NCBI GenBank assembly: GCA_943326825.2 | Contig: CALPUT020000217.1 | Coordinates: forward strand, 1 to 5,069 | Direction: 5' to 3' | Origin: Chryseobacterium gleum | GTDB taxonomy: Bacteria; Bacteroidota; Bacteroidia; Flavobacteriales_D; Crocinitomicaceae | Length of the DNA: 5,069 nt | Shown here: piece after piece, positions 1 through 5,069 of the stretch | Numbering within the stretch: the stretch's first letter is position 1 | Layout of the letters: every line of letters starts with the position of its first letter | Notes under the pieces: model-generated | The model's input: only the letters and a program-made list of their open reading frames with translations | What the model was told of the DNA's origin: nothing | The model's database searches: none | Program-made: the position numbers and the translations under genes

Positions 1-605
1 AAATTTGCTTATGTGGTTCTCGTATTTTTATTGAGCGATCAATTTATGATAAATTCAAAGAATTATTTGTTGCTAAAGTGGCGAAATCAGTTGTTTCTAA
101 TCCTACTGATCCAAAAGCAAATTTAGGAGCTTTGGTTTCCAAAGCACACATGGAAAAAGTACTTTCGTATGTTGATTTAGCGAAAGAAGAAGGTGGAACT
201 GTATTAACAGGTGGAGAGCGCGTTATTTTGGATGCACCATACAACGAAGGTTTTTATGTTCGTCCAACAGTTATCGAAGGCTTAGCTTATGATTGTAGAA
301 CGAATCAAGAAGAGATTTTTGGTCCAGTTGTTACAATTACTCCTTTTGATACGGAAGAAGAAGCGTTAATGATGGCAAATTCGACTGAATACGGATTACA
401 AACAACGCTTTGGACATCAGATTTAAAAAGAGCTCACAGAGTTGCTGATCAGGCGCAATCAGGTATCGTATGGATTAATTCTTGGATGGTTCGTGACTTG
501 AGAACGCCATTTGGAGGAGTTAAAGCTTCTGGAGTTGGAAGAGAAGGTGGTTTAGAAGCATTACGTTTCTTTACAGAGCCTAAAAATGTATTTGTAAAGT
601 ATTAG
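1..605 (+). CDS. Aldehyde dehydrogenase, 2-aminomuconate/2-hydroxymuconate semialdehyde type (C-terminal part)
   Basis: This is the 5'-truncated end of an NAD(P)+-dependent aldehyde dehydrogenase, read in frame from base 3. The 200 visible residues are the C-terminal two-fifths of a family usually about 480-500 long. The fragment opens with ICLCGSRIFIERSIY. The first Cys (bases 6-8) matches the catalytic Cys of the family's GQxC motif. The EEIFGPV motif follows at fragment residues 103-109, and PFGGVKASGVGREGG at 169-183. From memory, ICLCxSRIF, GALxSKAHxEKV and GREG..xxFFTE are closest to human ALDH8A1 and bacterial DmpC/XylG. These enzymes oxidise 2-aminomuconate or 2-hydroxymuconate semialdehyde in the kynurenine or catechol meta-cleavage pathways. 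The exact substrate is inferred, and the missing upstream genes would decide it. The GTG at 78 is internal, not a start, because the frame stays open to the left edge. The enzyme is probably cytosolic and co-transcribed with the next gene. Confidence 0.92.
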   Translation, partial: ICLCGSRIFIERSIYDKFKELFVAKVAKSVVSNPTDPKANLGALVSKAHMEKVLSYVDLAKEEGGTVLTGGERVILDAPYNEGFYVRPTVIEGLAYDCRTNQEEIFGPVVTITPFDTEEEALMMANSTEYGLQTTLWTSDLKRAHRVADQAQSGIVWINSWMVRDLRTPFGGVKASGVGREGGLEALRFFTEPKNVFVKY

Positions 606-637
606 TAAATCTATAGGACAATTCGAATGTCAAAAAA

Positions 638-868
638 ATGAATTGGAATATATTAGATAATAAATTAATTAAAGAATTTAGTTTCAAAAATCAAACAGAA
701 TTAGCTGAATTCTTATTAAAAGTGGCAAAATTAGCTGATGAAAATGATCATCATCCGGACGCTGAAATTTATCAGTGTTCTAGATTAAGGTTGAAATTAT
801 TCACCCATACAGAAAATGGAATCAGCGAATTAGATAGAAAACTAGCAAAATTAATAGATTCACTTTAA
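638..868 (+). CDS. 4a-hydroxytetrahydrobiopterin dehydratase (pterin-4a-carbinolamine dehydratase)
   Basis: This 76-residue protein matches the PCD/DCoH family (PhhB in Pseudomonas), which dehydrates 4a-hydroxytetrahydropterin so that the cofactor of phenylalanine-type hydroxylases can be recycled. It has the family layout: an N-terminal W3, the F14-x-F16 strand, a helix ending in DHHP (H38, H39, P40), then TH (H57) and D66, and a final LAxLID helix. H38, H39, H57 and D66 correspond to His61, His62, His79 and Asp88 of rat DCoH. H57-to-D66 spacing is the same as in the mammalian enzyme, but H38-to-H57 is one residue longer, and the segment between them (PDAEIYQCSRLRL) lacks the usual aromatic+N/G+K-V pattern. 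It therefore belongs to a divergent subgroup or has shifted function. It is slightly short, as bacterial forms are often 75-115 residues. It starts 32 bp after the dehydrogenase and probably shares its mRNA. No good Shine-Dalgarno sequence sits at normal spacing. Confidence 0.87.
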   Translation: MNWNILDNKLIKEFSFKNQTELAEFLLKVAKLADENDHHPDAEIYQCSRLRLKLFTHTENGISELDRKLAKLIDSL

Positions 869-871
869 AAT

Positions 872-908
872 TAAATTGGTAGCTGAGCGGAGTCAAGCTA
901 CCAATTTA
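872..908. terminator. Bidirectional hairpin terminator between convergent genes
   Basis: A perfect 13-bp inverted repeat (872-884 with 896-908) encloses an 11-base loop (885-895, gagcggagtca). It starts 3 bp after the dehydratase stop and ends 6 bp before the stop of the convergent LURP-one-related gene. The flanks are AT-rich on both sides, giving T-rich but interrupted tails in either direction, so a two-way transcription terminator is the natural reading. The loop resembles a motif (GAGCGGAGTCGAAG) that I recall as frequent in intergenic hairpins of Flavobacterium-like genomes, which cannot be verified here. Confidence 0.75.
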
Positions 909-914
909 TATTTA

Positions 915-1562
915 TTAACCTCTTCTTCTTTCTAAAAGGACCATCATCATTAATCCCAAAAGAATTCGTTCGCTATCTCCTTCTTGAAGGTTCTCTAATT
1001 TTTCTAATTTAAATTTTCTTCCGAAAAATGATTTTTCTTTCGATAAGCGAGCAATTGTTTTACCATCATTTGACAAGACACCATATTTTGGATTAAAGGC
1101 ATATCCAGTAAACATACCAACTACAGGAATTTCACTCATTAAAGTATCTAATACTTTTGCCCAAGGATTCTCTTCTGTGATTGTAAATTCCTTTTTTTTA
1201 TCTGCATCAAAAAGTTCATAATGTGCTTTCCAAATTGAACGCATTCCTTTTCTTCCAACACTTCCTAATACTTGGTCATTGTTATTTGTGAATTCATAAT
1301 TTGCACTAAAGTCAATGATTTTATTCGCATTGATCTTATATTTCAATTCGCTTTTATTCTCATCGCTATATACCATGATCGCCTCTTTTAGACGAAACAT
1401 TTTTTGGCGTACATACGCAATAGTTTGACCTGAAGCATCTTTAGCTATAAAATCATTGGAAAGTGTTCCTAATTTAAATTCAAATGTTAGTGGGTAGTTA
1501 AATTTTTTAAAATTTGAATTTGCTATTACAGCATTGTCTAATAATTGTCCTTCTTGAATCAT
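915..1562 (-). CDS. LURP-one-related (LOR/tubby-like fold) family protein
   Basis: This 215-residue protein resembles the LURP-one-related/DUF567 family, whose fold is a beta-barrel around a hydrophobic helix, shared with Tubby C-terminal domains and phospholipid scramblases. The visible pattern is a run of short strands. Examples are DFIAKDASGQTIAYVRQK (37-54) followed by a MVYSDE strand, and VLGSVGRKGMRSIWKAHYEL (98-117), which is the typical 'G.I.RK.....W.A.YE..D' segment. A second half follows with YGVLSNDGKTIARLSK (160-175). The C-terminus is strikingly hydrophobic (ILLGLMMMVLL, 200-210) and ends ERRRG; in this fold such a helix is usually buried in the barrel, though a membrane tail is possible. 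There is no signal peptide, so it is probably cytosolic or membrane-associated. The biochemical role is unknown. The ATG has no Shine-Dalgarno. The gene lies downstream of the PpiD-like gene's terminator, so it probably has its own promoter; TATCTTAG at 1588-1581 on this strand is only a weak match. Confidence 0.75.
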   Translation of the reverse strand: MIQEGQLLDNAVIANSNFKKFNYPLTFEFKLGTLSNDFIAKDASGQTIAYVRQKMFRLKEAIMVYSDENKSELKYKINANKIIDFSANYEFTNNNDQVLGSVGRKGMRSIWKAHYELFDADKKKEFTITEENPWAKVLDTLMSEIPVVGMFTGYAFNPKYGVLSNDGKTIARLSKEKSFFGRKFKLEKLENLQEGDSERILLGLMMMVLLERRRG

Positions 1563-1604
1563 TTTAAGTTAAAATTTTGTCTAAGATATAAAACTTGATG
1601 AAAT

Positions 1605-1634
1605 AAAAAACCCGCTTAGTCAATAAGCGGGTTT
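1605..1634 (-). terminator. Rho-independent terminator of the PpiD-like gene
   Basis: Read on the - strand, a perfect 11-bp stem (1634-1624 pairing with 1618-1608, core AAACCCGCTTA and its complement) closes a 5-base loop. The A run at 1605-1610 becomes a six-T tract immediately after the GC-rich part of the stem. It lies about 20 bp beyond the stop of the large - strand gene and about 40 bp upstream of the start of the next - strand gene. It should therefore separate the two transcripts. Confidence 0.9.
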
Positions 1635-1654
1635 CAACATAAGTTATTTTGTAC

Positions 1655-3859
1655 TTAATTTTGTCTTCTGACACTTGCGTTGATGAAACGACGGTTATCA
1701 ACTACATCTGCTTTATTCATTAACGCTTGTCTTGCTTGATTTACAATACTTCCTTTTAATGTAGCTAATAATTGATCTCTTTCAACATTATAGTTAGCTG
1801 TAGCTGGTGCTTTAACTGTTTTGTTTAGTCTGATTACAAATACACCCGATTCACCTTTCAATGGTAATGTTTTTTGACCATCTTTTAATTGAGAGAAAAT
1901 TGCTCCAATTACTTGTGGTTCATATCCTGCTTCTGTAATTTGTGGATTTGCAAAAGTTACATCTGCTTTTGTTACTTTAGAACCATTTGCTTTTGCAATT
2001 GCTTCTAACGATTTACCCATCATACTAGCAATAAAACGTTTTGCTTTTTTCTCTTTAATTACTTCCGCTTTAATCATGTCTTTCACATCATTAAATTCTG
2101 GAGTACCTTTTGAACGAATTGAAGCTAAAATTGCAATTACATAACGATTTTTATCTTTAATTGGAGCTGAACATAAAGCACCAACTTCTGCTTCTTCGTT
2201 ATATGCTAATTTGAAGATTTTGTCTTCTGCTGTTTTCGTATTGAAACCATATAACATCGGTTTGTTCGTTTCAATTCTTGCTGGTCTTGACATATAACCT
2301 GCTTTTGAAGCGATAGTATCAAACAATTCAATTTTCTTAGCTGCATCTGTTTCATTGCTGATTTTAGCATCTATTTTGTAAAGAATGTTATATACTTCAC
2401 TTTCTTTGAAATCAATCGTTTCTTGACTAGCAACCAATGTTTTTTGGATTAATGCTAAAACAGGATATTTAACTGCTTTTCTATCCATTACTTCCATAAT
2501 GTGAATACCGAAGTCAGTTTTAACTGTACCGATTGTTCCAATTGCTTTATCAGTAGCAAATGCAGAGAACTCAGGAACCATTTCGTAATCTAAGAAATCT
2601 TCGTAAACTCCACCTTTTTCTTTTGATCCGGGATCTTCAGAAAAACGCATAACGAAATCATTAAAATTATCTTTGTTCAATAATTTCACGATACTATCCG
2701 CTTTCTTTTGAGCTGCTTCAATTTTCTTAGTTTCTCCTTTTGGAGCAGAAATTAAGATGTGTCTTACTTTACATAATTTCGTATTGAAATCAATGATTTT
2801 AGCCAATCTTGTATTTCCATTGTCTTGGTATGGTCCAACGATTTGTCCTACAGCAGCAGTTTTAAAAACGGTATCCATTACTGCAGGATAAGTCATTCCT
2901 TTTTGAGCTTTTGCATCTCCTTCAGGACGGAATGTTGCAGTATGTTTGTTTGTGTAGAATTTTAAATCAGAATTTGTCATTACGAAAACTGAATCATTCG
3001 TAGAAGAAGCGAAACCTTTTTTGATTGTTTCAAATTGTTTATTGAATTTAGAAGAATCAGCTTTAGAAGGGTTTACCATTACATCAAAATACTTAACTTC
3101 TCTACTATCGCTTGTATTTTCGAATTTTTTCTCGCCTTTATGCTCGTCAAAATAAGCTTGTAATTCAGCATCCGTTGGTTTAACACTTTCGTCTTTGATG
3201 TCGAAGTATTTATTCCAAGCATAAGAAATATTTTTAATTTGCTTTTGAGCGTTGTATTCTTCTTCCGCCTCTAATTTAGTAACATAAACACCTTGTTTGA
3301 TGATTGCATAGTATTTCTCTTGCTTTCTTCTTTCGATGTAATATTTTTTAGAATCTTCCCATCTTTTTTGATCTTCTGGCTTTTCAGAAGTTTGCAATTG
3401 GTTGATTGTACTTTGTAATTTTTTCTCATCTAGACGACCAGTTGCATCTGCAAAGCTTTGTAATAACTCAGGTAATACCGTAAATCCGTCTTTACCATAT
3501 AAGTAAGAATCAAATTCAGTATCATTTACATCTATTCCTAATGCTTCAAATTCTTTTTCTAAGATTGTAGTTTCTACAACGTAGTTCCAACCTTTATCTT
3601 CAGAAGCATCTTTTTCTTTTTGAGTATACTCTTTTTGCTCTTGTTGAGCTTGTTGAGCATCTTGTTCTACAAATTTTTGAGCCTCAGCTGCATATTTTTC
3701 AGGATTTACTTTTTCACCGTAAACTGTTCCATAACCAAATACATCTTCTGTTCCACCAGACATTTTTTCATAGTTTCCTAAGATAAATGCTAATAAAGCT
3801 AGTCCAATAATTACGACTAAAAGCACTGATTTTTCTCTAATTTTACCAATAATTGCCAT
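1655..3859 (-). CDS. PpiD/SurA-like membrane-anchored peptidyl-prolyl cis-trans isomerase (parvulin family)
   Basis: This 734-residue protein is predicted to be an inner-membrane-anchored periplasmic folding factor that catalyses prolyl cis-trans isomerisation and chaperones secreted and outer-membrane proteins. A short basic N-terminus (KIREK) precedes one hydrophobic segment (about 12-28), giving an N-in, C-out anchor as in PpiD. A Q/E/K-rich stretch (60-85) and a long helical region (90-260) correspond to the SurA/PpiD N-terminal chaperone domain. The parvulin (PPIC) domain spans about 361-462. It shows CKVRHILISA, FNDFVMRFSEDPGS...GG, MVPEF and GTVKTDFGIHIMEV in the family order. Three further stretches (about 328-358, 545-581 and 649-683) look like decayed copies of the parvulin C-terminal half. 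The length is near that of Bacteroidota PpiD-like proteins (roughly 700). The start MAIIGKIREKS fits the family and has no Shine-Dalgarno. The gene is probably monocistronic, with a candidate promoter at 3881-3888 and a terminator at 1605-1634. Confidence 0.92.
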   Translation of the reverse strand: MAIIGKIREKSVLLVVIIGLALLAFILGNYEKMSGGTEDVFGYGTVYGEKVNPEKYAAEAQKFVEQDAQQAQQEQKEYTQKEKDASEDKGWNYVVETTILEKEFEALGIDVNDTEFDSYLYGKDGFTVLPELLQSFADATGRLDEKKLQSTINQLQTSEKPEDQKRWEDSKKYYIERRKQEKYYAIIKQGVYVTKLEAEEEYNAQKQIKNISYAWNKYFDIKDESVKPTDAELQAYFDEHKGEKKFENTSDSREVKYFDVMVNPSKADSSKFNKQFETIKKGFASSTNDSVFVMTNSDLKFYTNKHTATFRPEGDAKAQKGMTYPAVMDTVFKTAAVGQIVGPYQDNGNTRLAKIIDFNTKLCKVRHILISAPKGETKKIEAAQKKADSIVKLLNKDNFNDFVMRFSEDPGSKEKGGVYEDFLDYEMVPEFSAFATDKAIGTIGTVKTDFGIHIMEVMDRKAVKYPVLALIQKTLVASQETIDFKESEVYNILYKIDAKISNETDAAKKIELFDTIASKAGYMSRPARIETNKPMLYGFNTKTAEDKIFKLAYNEEAEVGALCSAPIKDKNRYVIAILASIRSKGTPEFNDVKDMIKAEVIKEKKAKRFIASMMGKSLEAIAKANGSKVTKADVTFANPQITEAGYEPQVIGAIFSQLKDGQKTLPLKGESGVFVIRLNKTVKAPATANYNVERDQLLATLKGSIVNQARQALMNKADVVDNRRFINASVRRQN

Positions 3860-3880
3860 TTCGAAAATTCTTTAAGGGTG

Positions 3881-3888
3881 CGAATATA
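3881..3888 (-). promoter_or_regulatory. Candidate -7 promoter box of the PpiD-like gene
   Basis: On the - strand this reads TATATTCG followed by CACCC. That is one mismatch from the Bacteroidota -7 consensus TAnnTTTG. It lies 21 bp before the ATG at 3859, so the predicted 5' leader is short. No TTG -33 element is seen at the usual 19-21 bp upstream, so the call rests on the -7 box and its position alone. Confidence 0.4.
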
Positions 3889-3922
3889 ATTAGATGAATT
3901 GATTAATAAAAGTTTATCGTTA

Positions 3923-3964
3923 AAAAGTATTCAAAAAATGAAATATAAAATGTGAAAAGTATTC
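3923..3964. repeat. 10-bp direct repeat in the spacer upstream of the PpiD-like gene
   Basis: AAAAGTATTC occurs at 3923-3932 and again at 3955-3964, a 32-bp period (about three helical turns). Each copy is followed within two bases by an A run. The pair lies between the stop of the secreted-protein gene and the candidate promoter of the PpiD-like gene. It could be a paired operator or a chance event in AT-rich DNA; nothing else in the window repeats it. The rest of this 131-bp spacer (3860-3990) holds only a weak hairpin with a bulge (3983-4008) overlapping the upstream gene's stop. On the - strand a T run follows that hairpin at about 3972-3966, so it is at most a poor terminator. Confidence 0.3.
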
Positions 3965-3990
3965 TTAAAAAATTATTTCAGAGGAATTAA

Positions 3991-4578
3991 TCAATAAACA
4001 ATTAATCCACTATTTTTTATTGTTTTCTCTTTTACAAGTCGCCATTTATTTTTCACTTTTTTATACCACCCTTCTACCAATAACTGATCATCCCAAAATG
4101 CTTGATAATAATATGAGCCTTCCATATTACAATATTTTATTCTCCAGTCCATTGTTTCAATATGTCCACATTTTTCAGGATTTGAAGCATAGTATTGATA
4201 GTATTTAAAAAATAATGGCTTACCTTCTGCAAATTCAAAGTGTTTGACAATTGTATTATAGCTATTATCAAAAAAATCAATTGTATCATTCAATATTTTT
4301 GGTTTGCCTTTTGAAGATAAAGGTTGTCGATAATTTACAATATAACTTGATTGATTTTTTTCAAAATAAAATTTAAATATAACTTTTCCTTCATCATATC
4401 TTTCATAAGCATAGAAATATGAATTTTCAACACTATCAACAGGATTTAGATATTCATCTAAATAAACCTGCCAATATCCATTTTTTTTACCATTTTTTGA
4501 AAATTTATTAATTGTATCATTTTGAGAAATTGACACGAAAGATAAAATGGAAAAAAATATAAATAAAGAGTGCTTCAT
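3991..4578 (-). CDS. Secreted hypothetical protein with MORN/YwqK-like N-terminal motif
   Basis: This is a 195-residue protein of unknown function. MKHSLFIFFSILSFVSISQ is a clear signal peptide with a likely cut after SIS (residue 18) before QND, so the protein is exported. The mature start carries FSKNGKKNGYWQVYLDEYLN (26-45) followed by YAYERYDEGKVIFKFYF. This 'NGkkdGyW..Y......Y..G' pattern resembles the MORN/YwqK-type strands common in Bacteroidota secreted proteins, but no full repeat array is present. The rest is unusually rich in Tyr, Phe, Trp and Lys, with two cysteines (137, 150). A longer reading from a TTG at 4596 would add six residues, but that TTG is the end of a TATTTTTG promoter box, so the ATG at 4578 is chosen. 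The coding sequence is richer in A+T than its neighbours, as expected for an accessory or fast-evolving gene. No partner gene is evident. Confidence 0.7.
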   Translation of the reverse strand: MKHSLFIFFSILSFVSISQNDTINKFSKNGKKNGYWQVYLDEYLNPVDSVENSYFYAYERYDEGKVIFKFYFEKNQSSYIVNYRQPLSSKGKPKILNDTIDFFDNSYNTIVKHFEFAEGKPLFFKYYQYYASNPEKCGHIETMDWRIKYCNMEGSYYYQAFWDDQLLVEGWYKKVKNKWRLVKEKTIKNSGLIVY

Positions 4579-4593
4579 TCGGAATTTAAAATT

Positions 4594-4601
4594 CAAAAAT
4601 A
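4594..4601 (-). promoter_or_regulatory. Candidate -7 promoter box of the secreted-protein gene
   Basis: On the - strand this reads TATTTTTG, a full match to the Bacteroidota -7 consensus TAnnTTTG, 15 bp upstream of the ATG at 4578. A TTG lies 12 bp further upstream (4616-4614), which is shorter than the usual -33/-7 spacing. In such AT-rich DNA the match could be chance. The position and the mirrored box for the divergent gene support it. Confidence 0.45.
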
Positions 4602-4656
4602 ATATTTTGTTTTCAATGTAATCATCATTTCTATAAAATTATAATATTAGATTATA

Positions 4657-4664
4657 TAAATTTG
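4657..4664 (+). promoter_or_regulatory. Candidate -7 promoter box of the DUF6495-like gene
   Basis: TAAATTTG matches the Bacteroidota consensus TAnnTTTG in full and ends 4 bp before the ATG at 4669. If used, transcription would begin at or within a few bases of the start codon, giving a leaderless or nearly leaderless mRNA. No TTG is found at the usual -33 distance. The box is part of a 90-bp divergent intergenic region (4579-4668). Confidence 0.5.
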
Positions 4665-4668
4665 CTTC

Positions 4669-5069
4669 ATGAAGTATCGATTTTTAACGAAGGAAGAAAT
4701 GGAAATCTTTGATGAAGATTTTAAACATTTCATGATAACAAATGGGGTAACAAACGAAGAATGGTTGGAATGGAATAAATGTGATCTGGATAAAGCAACC
4801 CAATTAGTGGAAGTTTTCTCTGATACAGTACTTCAAAAAGTCTATGAAAAAATCAAATTTATTGAATTTAGAAGTGTTGATTCCTGTATTGTTTTCAATT
4901 GTTTAGACGATAAAATGGAATTGATTTCGTTGAATAAAAAAGAAGGTACTGTTGATTTATCAACTCCAGAAAGTATTCACGAAGCTTTATCTAAAAATCC
5001 ACAAAATTTGTCCTATTTTAAAACTGAAAAGAAATATGTCAAATCACGTGAAACTGAAATTCATGAGAT
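4669..5069 (+). CDS. DUF6495-like conserved hypothetical protein (3' end beyond the window)
   Basis: An open frame runs from ATG 4669 to the right edge with no stop, giving 133 residues of an incomplete protein. It begins MKYRFLTKEEMEIFDEDF and continues FMITNGVTNEEW. As I recall it, this opening (MKYR.LT.EE...L...F..FL...GI....W) marks a small Bacteroidota-restricted family, DUF6495, of about 150-160 residues; that assignment is from memory. The protein is acidic and mixed helix/strand, with no signal peptide or membrane segment, so it is probably cytosolic. A middle segment (about 62-88, IKFIEFRSVDSCIVFNCL then KMELISL) looks like adjacent beta strands. Members have at times been mislabelled as histidyl-tRNA synthetase, but nothing here resembles a class II synthetase. 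No Shine-Dalgarno precedes the ATG, and a perfect -7-like box ends 4 bp before it. The function is unknown. Confidence 0.75.
   Translation, partial: MKYRFLTKEEMEIFDEDFKHFMITNGVTNEEWLEWNKCDLDKATQLVEVFSDTVLQKVYEKIKFIEFRSVDSCIVFNCLDDKMELISLNKKEGTVDLSTPESIHEALSKNPQNLSYFKTEKKYVKSRETEIHE

Noticed and set aside
44..244. A 66-codon open frame on the - strand inside the dehydrogenase
   Set aside because: It lies wholly antisense to a clearly conserved enzyme and shows no motif of its own.
3966..4008. An intrinsic terminator after the secreted-protein gene
   Set aside because: The stem is short, AT-rich and bulged, overlaps the stop codon, and its T run begins about 10 bases after the stem, so it is too weak to call as a separate feature.
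4020..4208. A 62-codon + strand frame opposite the secreted-protein gene
   Set aside because: It is hydrophobic and low-complexity because it reads the complement of an AT-rich gene; the - strand frame has a proper signal peptide and start.
3991..4578. A YwqJK-type toxin-antitoxin module
   Set aside because: Only a weak YwqK/MORN-like motif is present, the protein is exported, and no toxin-like gene lies next to it.
4579..4596. A longer N-terminus (MNFKFR) for the secreted protein from a TTG
   Set aside because: The TTG is the last part of a TATTTTTG -7-like box, no ribosome site precedes it, and the ATG at 4578 gives a normal signal peptide.
4669..5069. A histidyl-tRNA synthetase fragment
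   Set aside because: The translated sequence lacks class II synthetase motifs and fits a small Bacteroidota hypothetical family better.

Overview
The window is low-GC, gene-dense chromosomal DNA. Three things suggest a Flavobacteriales-type member of the Bacteroidota. Shine-Dalgarno sites are almost absent. Three genes carry TAnnTTTG-like promoter boxes close to the start codon. The protein set also fits: a PpiD/SurA-like periplasmic isomerase of about 730 residues, a LURP-one-related protein, and a DUF6495-like protein beginning MKYRFLTKEE. The species cannot be named from the sequence.

Layout. Bases 1-868 (+ strand) hold the C-terminal 200 residues of an aldehyde dehydrogenase most like the 2-aminomuconate/2-hydroxymuconate semialdehyde group. 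A short pterin-4a-carbinolamine dehydratase follows 32 bp later, probably in the same transcript. A strong 13-bp hairpin (872-908) closes this block and faces the convergent LURP-one-related gene (915-1562, - strand). Upstream of that gene, a textbook intrinsic terminator (1605-1634) ends the large PpiD-like gene (1655-3859, - strand). Next comes a very AT-rich - strand gene for a small secreted protein (3991-4578). A compact divergent promoter region (4579-4668) separates it from a DUF6495-like gene that runs off the right edge (4669-5069, + strand).

Functional reading. The left pair fits aromatic amino acid catabolism: the dehydrogenase would act in the kynurenine branch of tryptophan breakdown, and the dehydratase would recycle the pterin cofactor of an aromatic amino acid hydroxylase. 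The PpiD-like protein is an envelope folding factor. The remaining three genes have no firm function. Apart from the left pair, each gene appears to be its own transcription unit, because terminators or promoter-like boxes lie between them.

No mobile element, CRISPR array, tRNA or rRNA was seen. Nothing here convincingly forms a new multi-gene system. The points most worth a second look are the possibly leaderless DUF6495 gene, the hairpin with a possibly genome-wide repeated loop, the one-residue shift in the dehydratase active site, and degenerate repeats in the PpiD-like protein.
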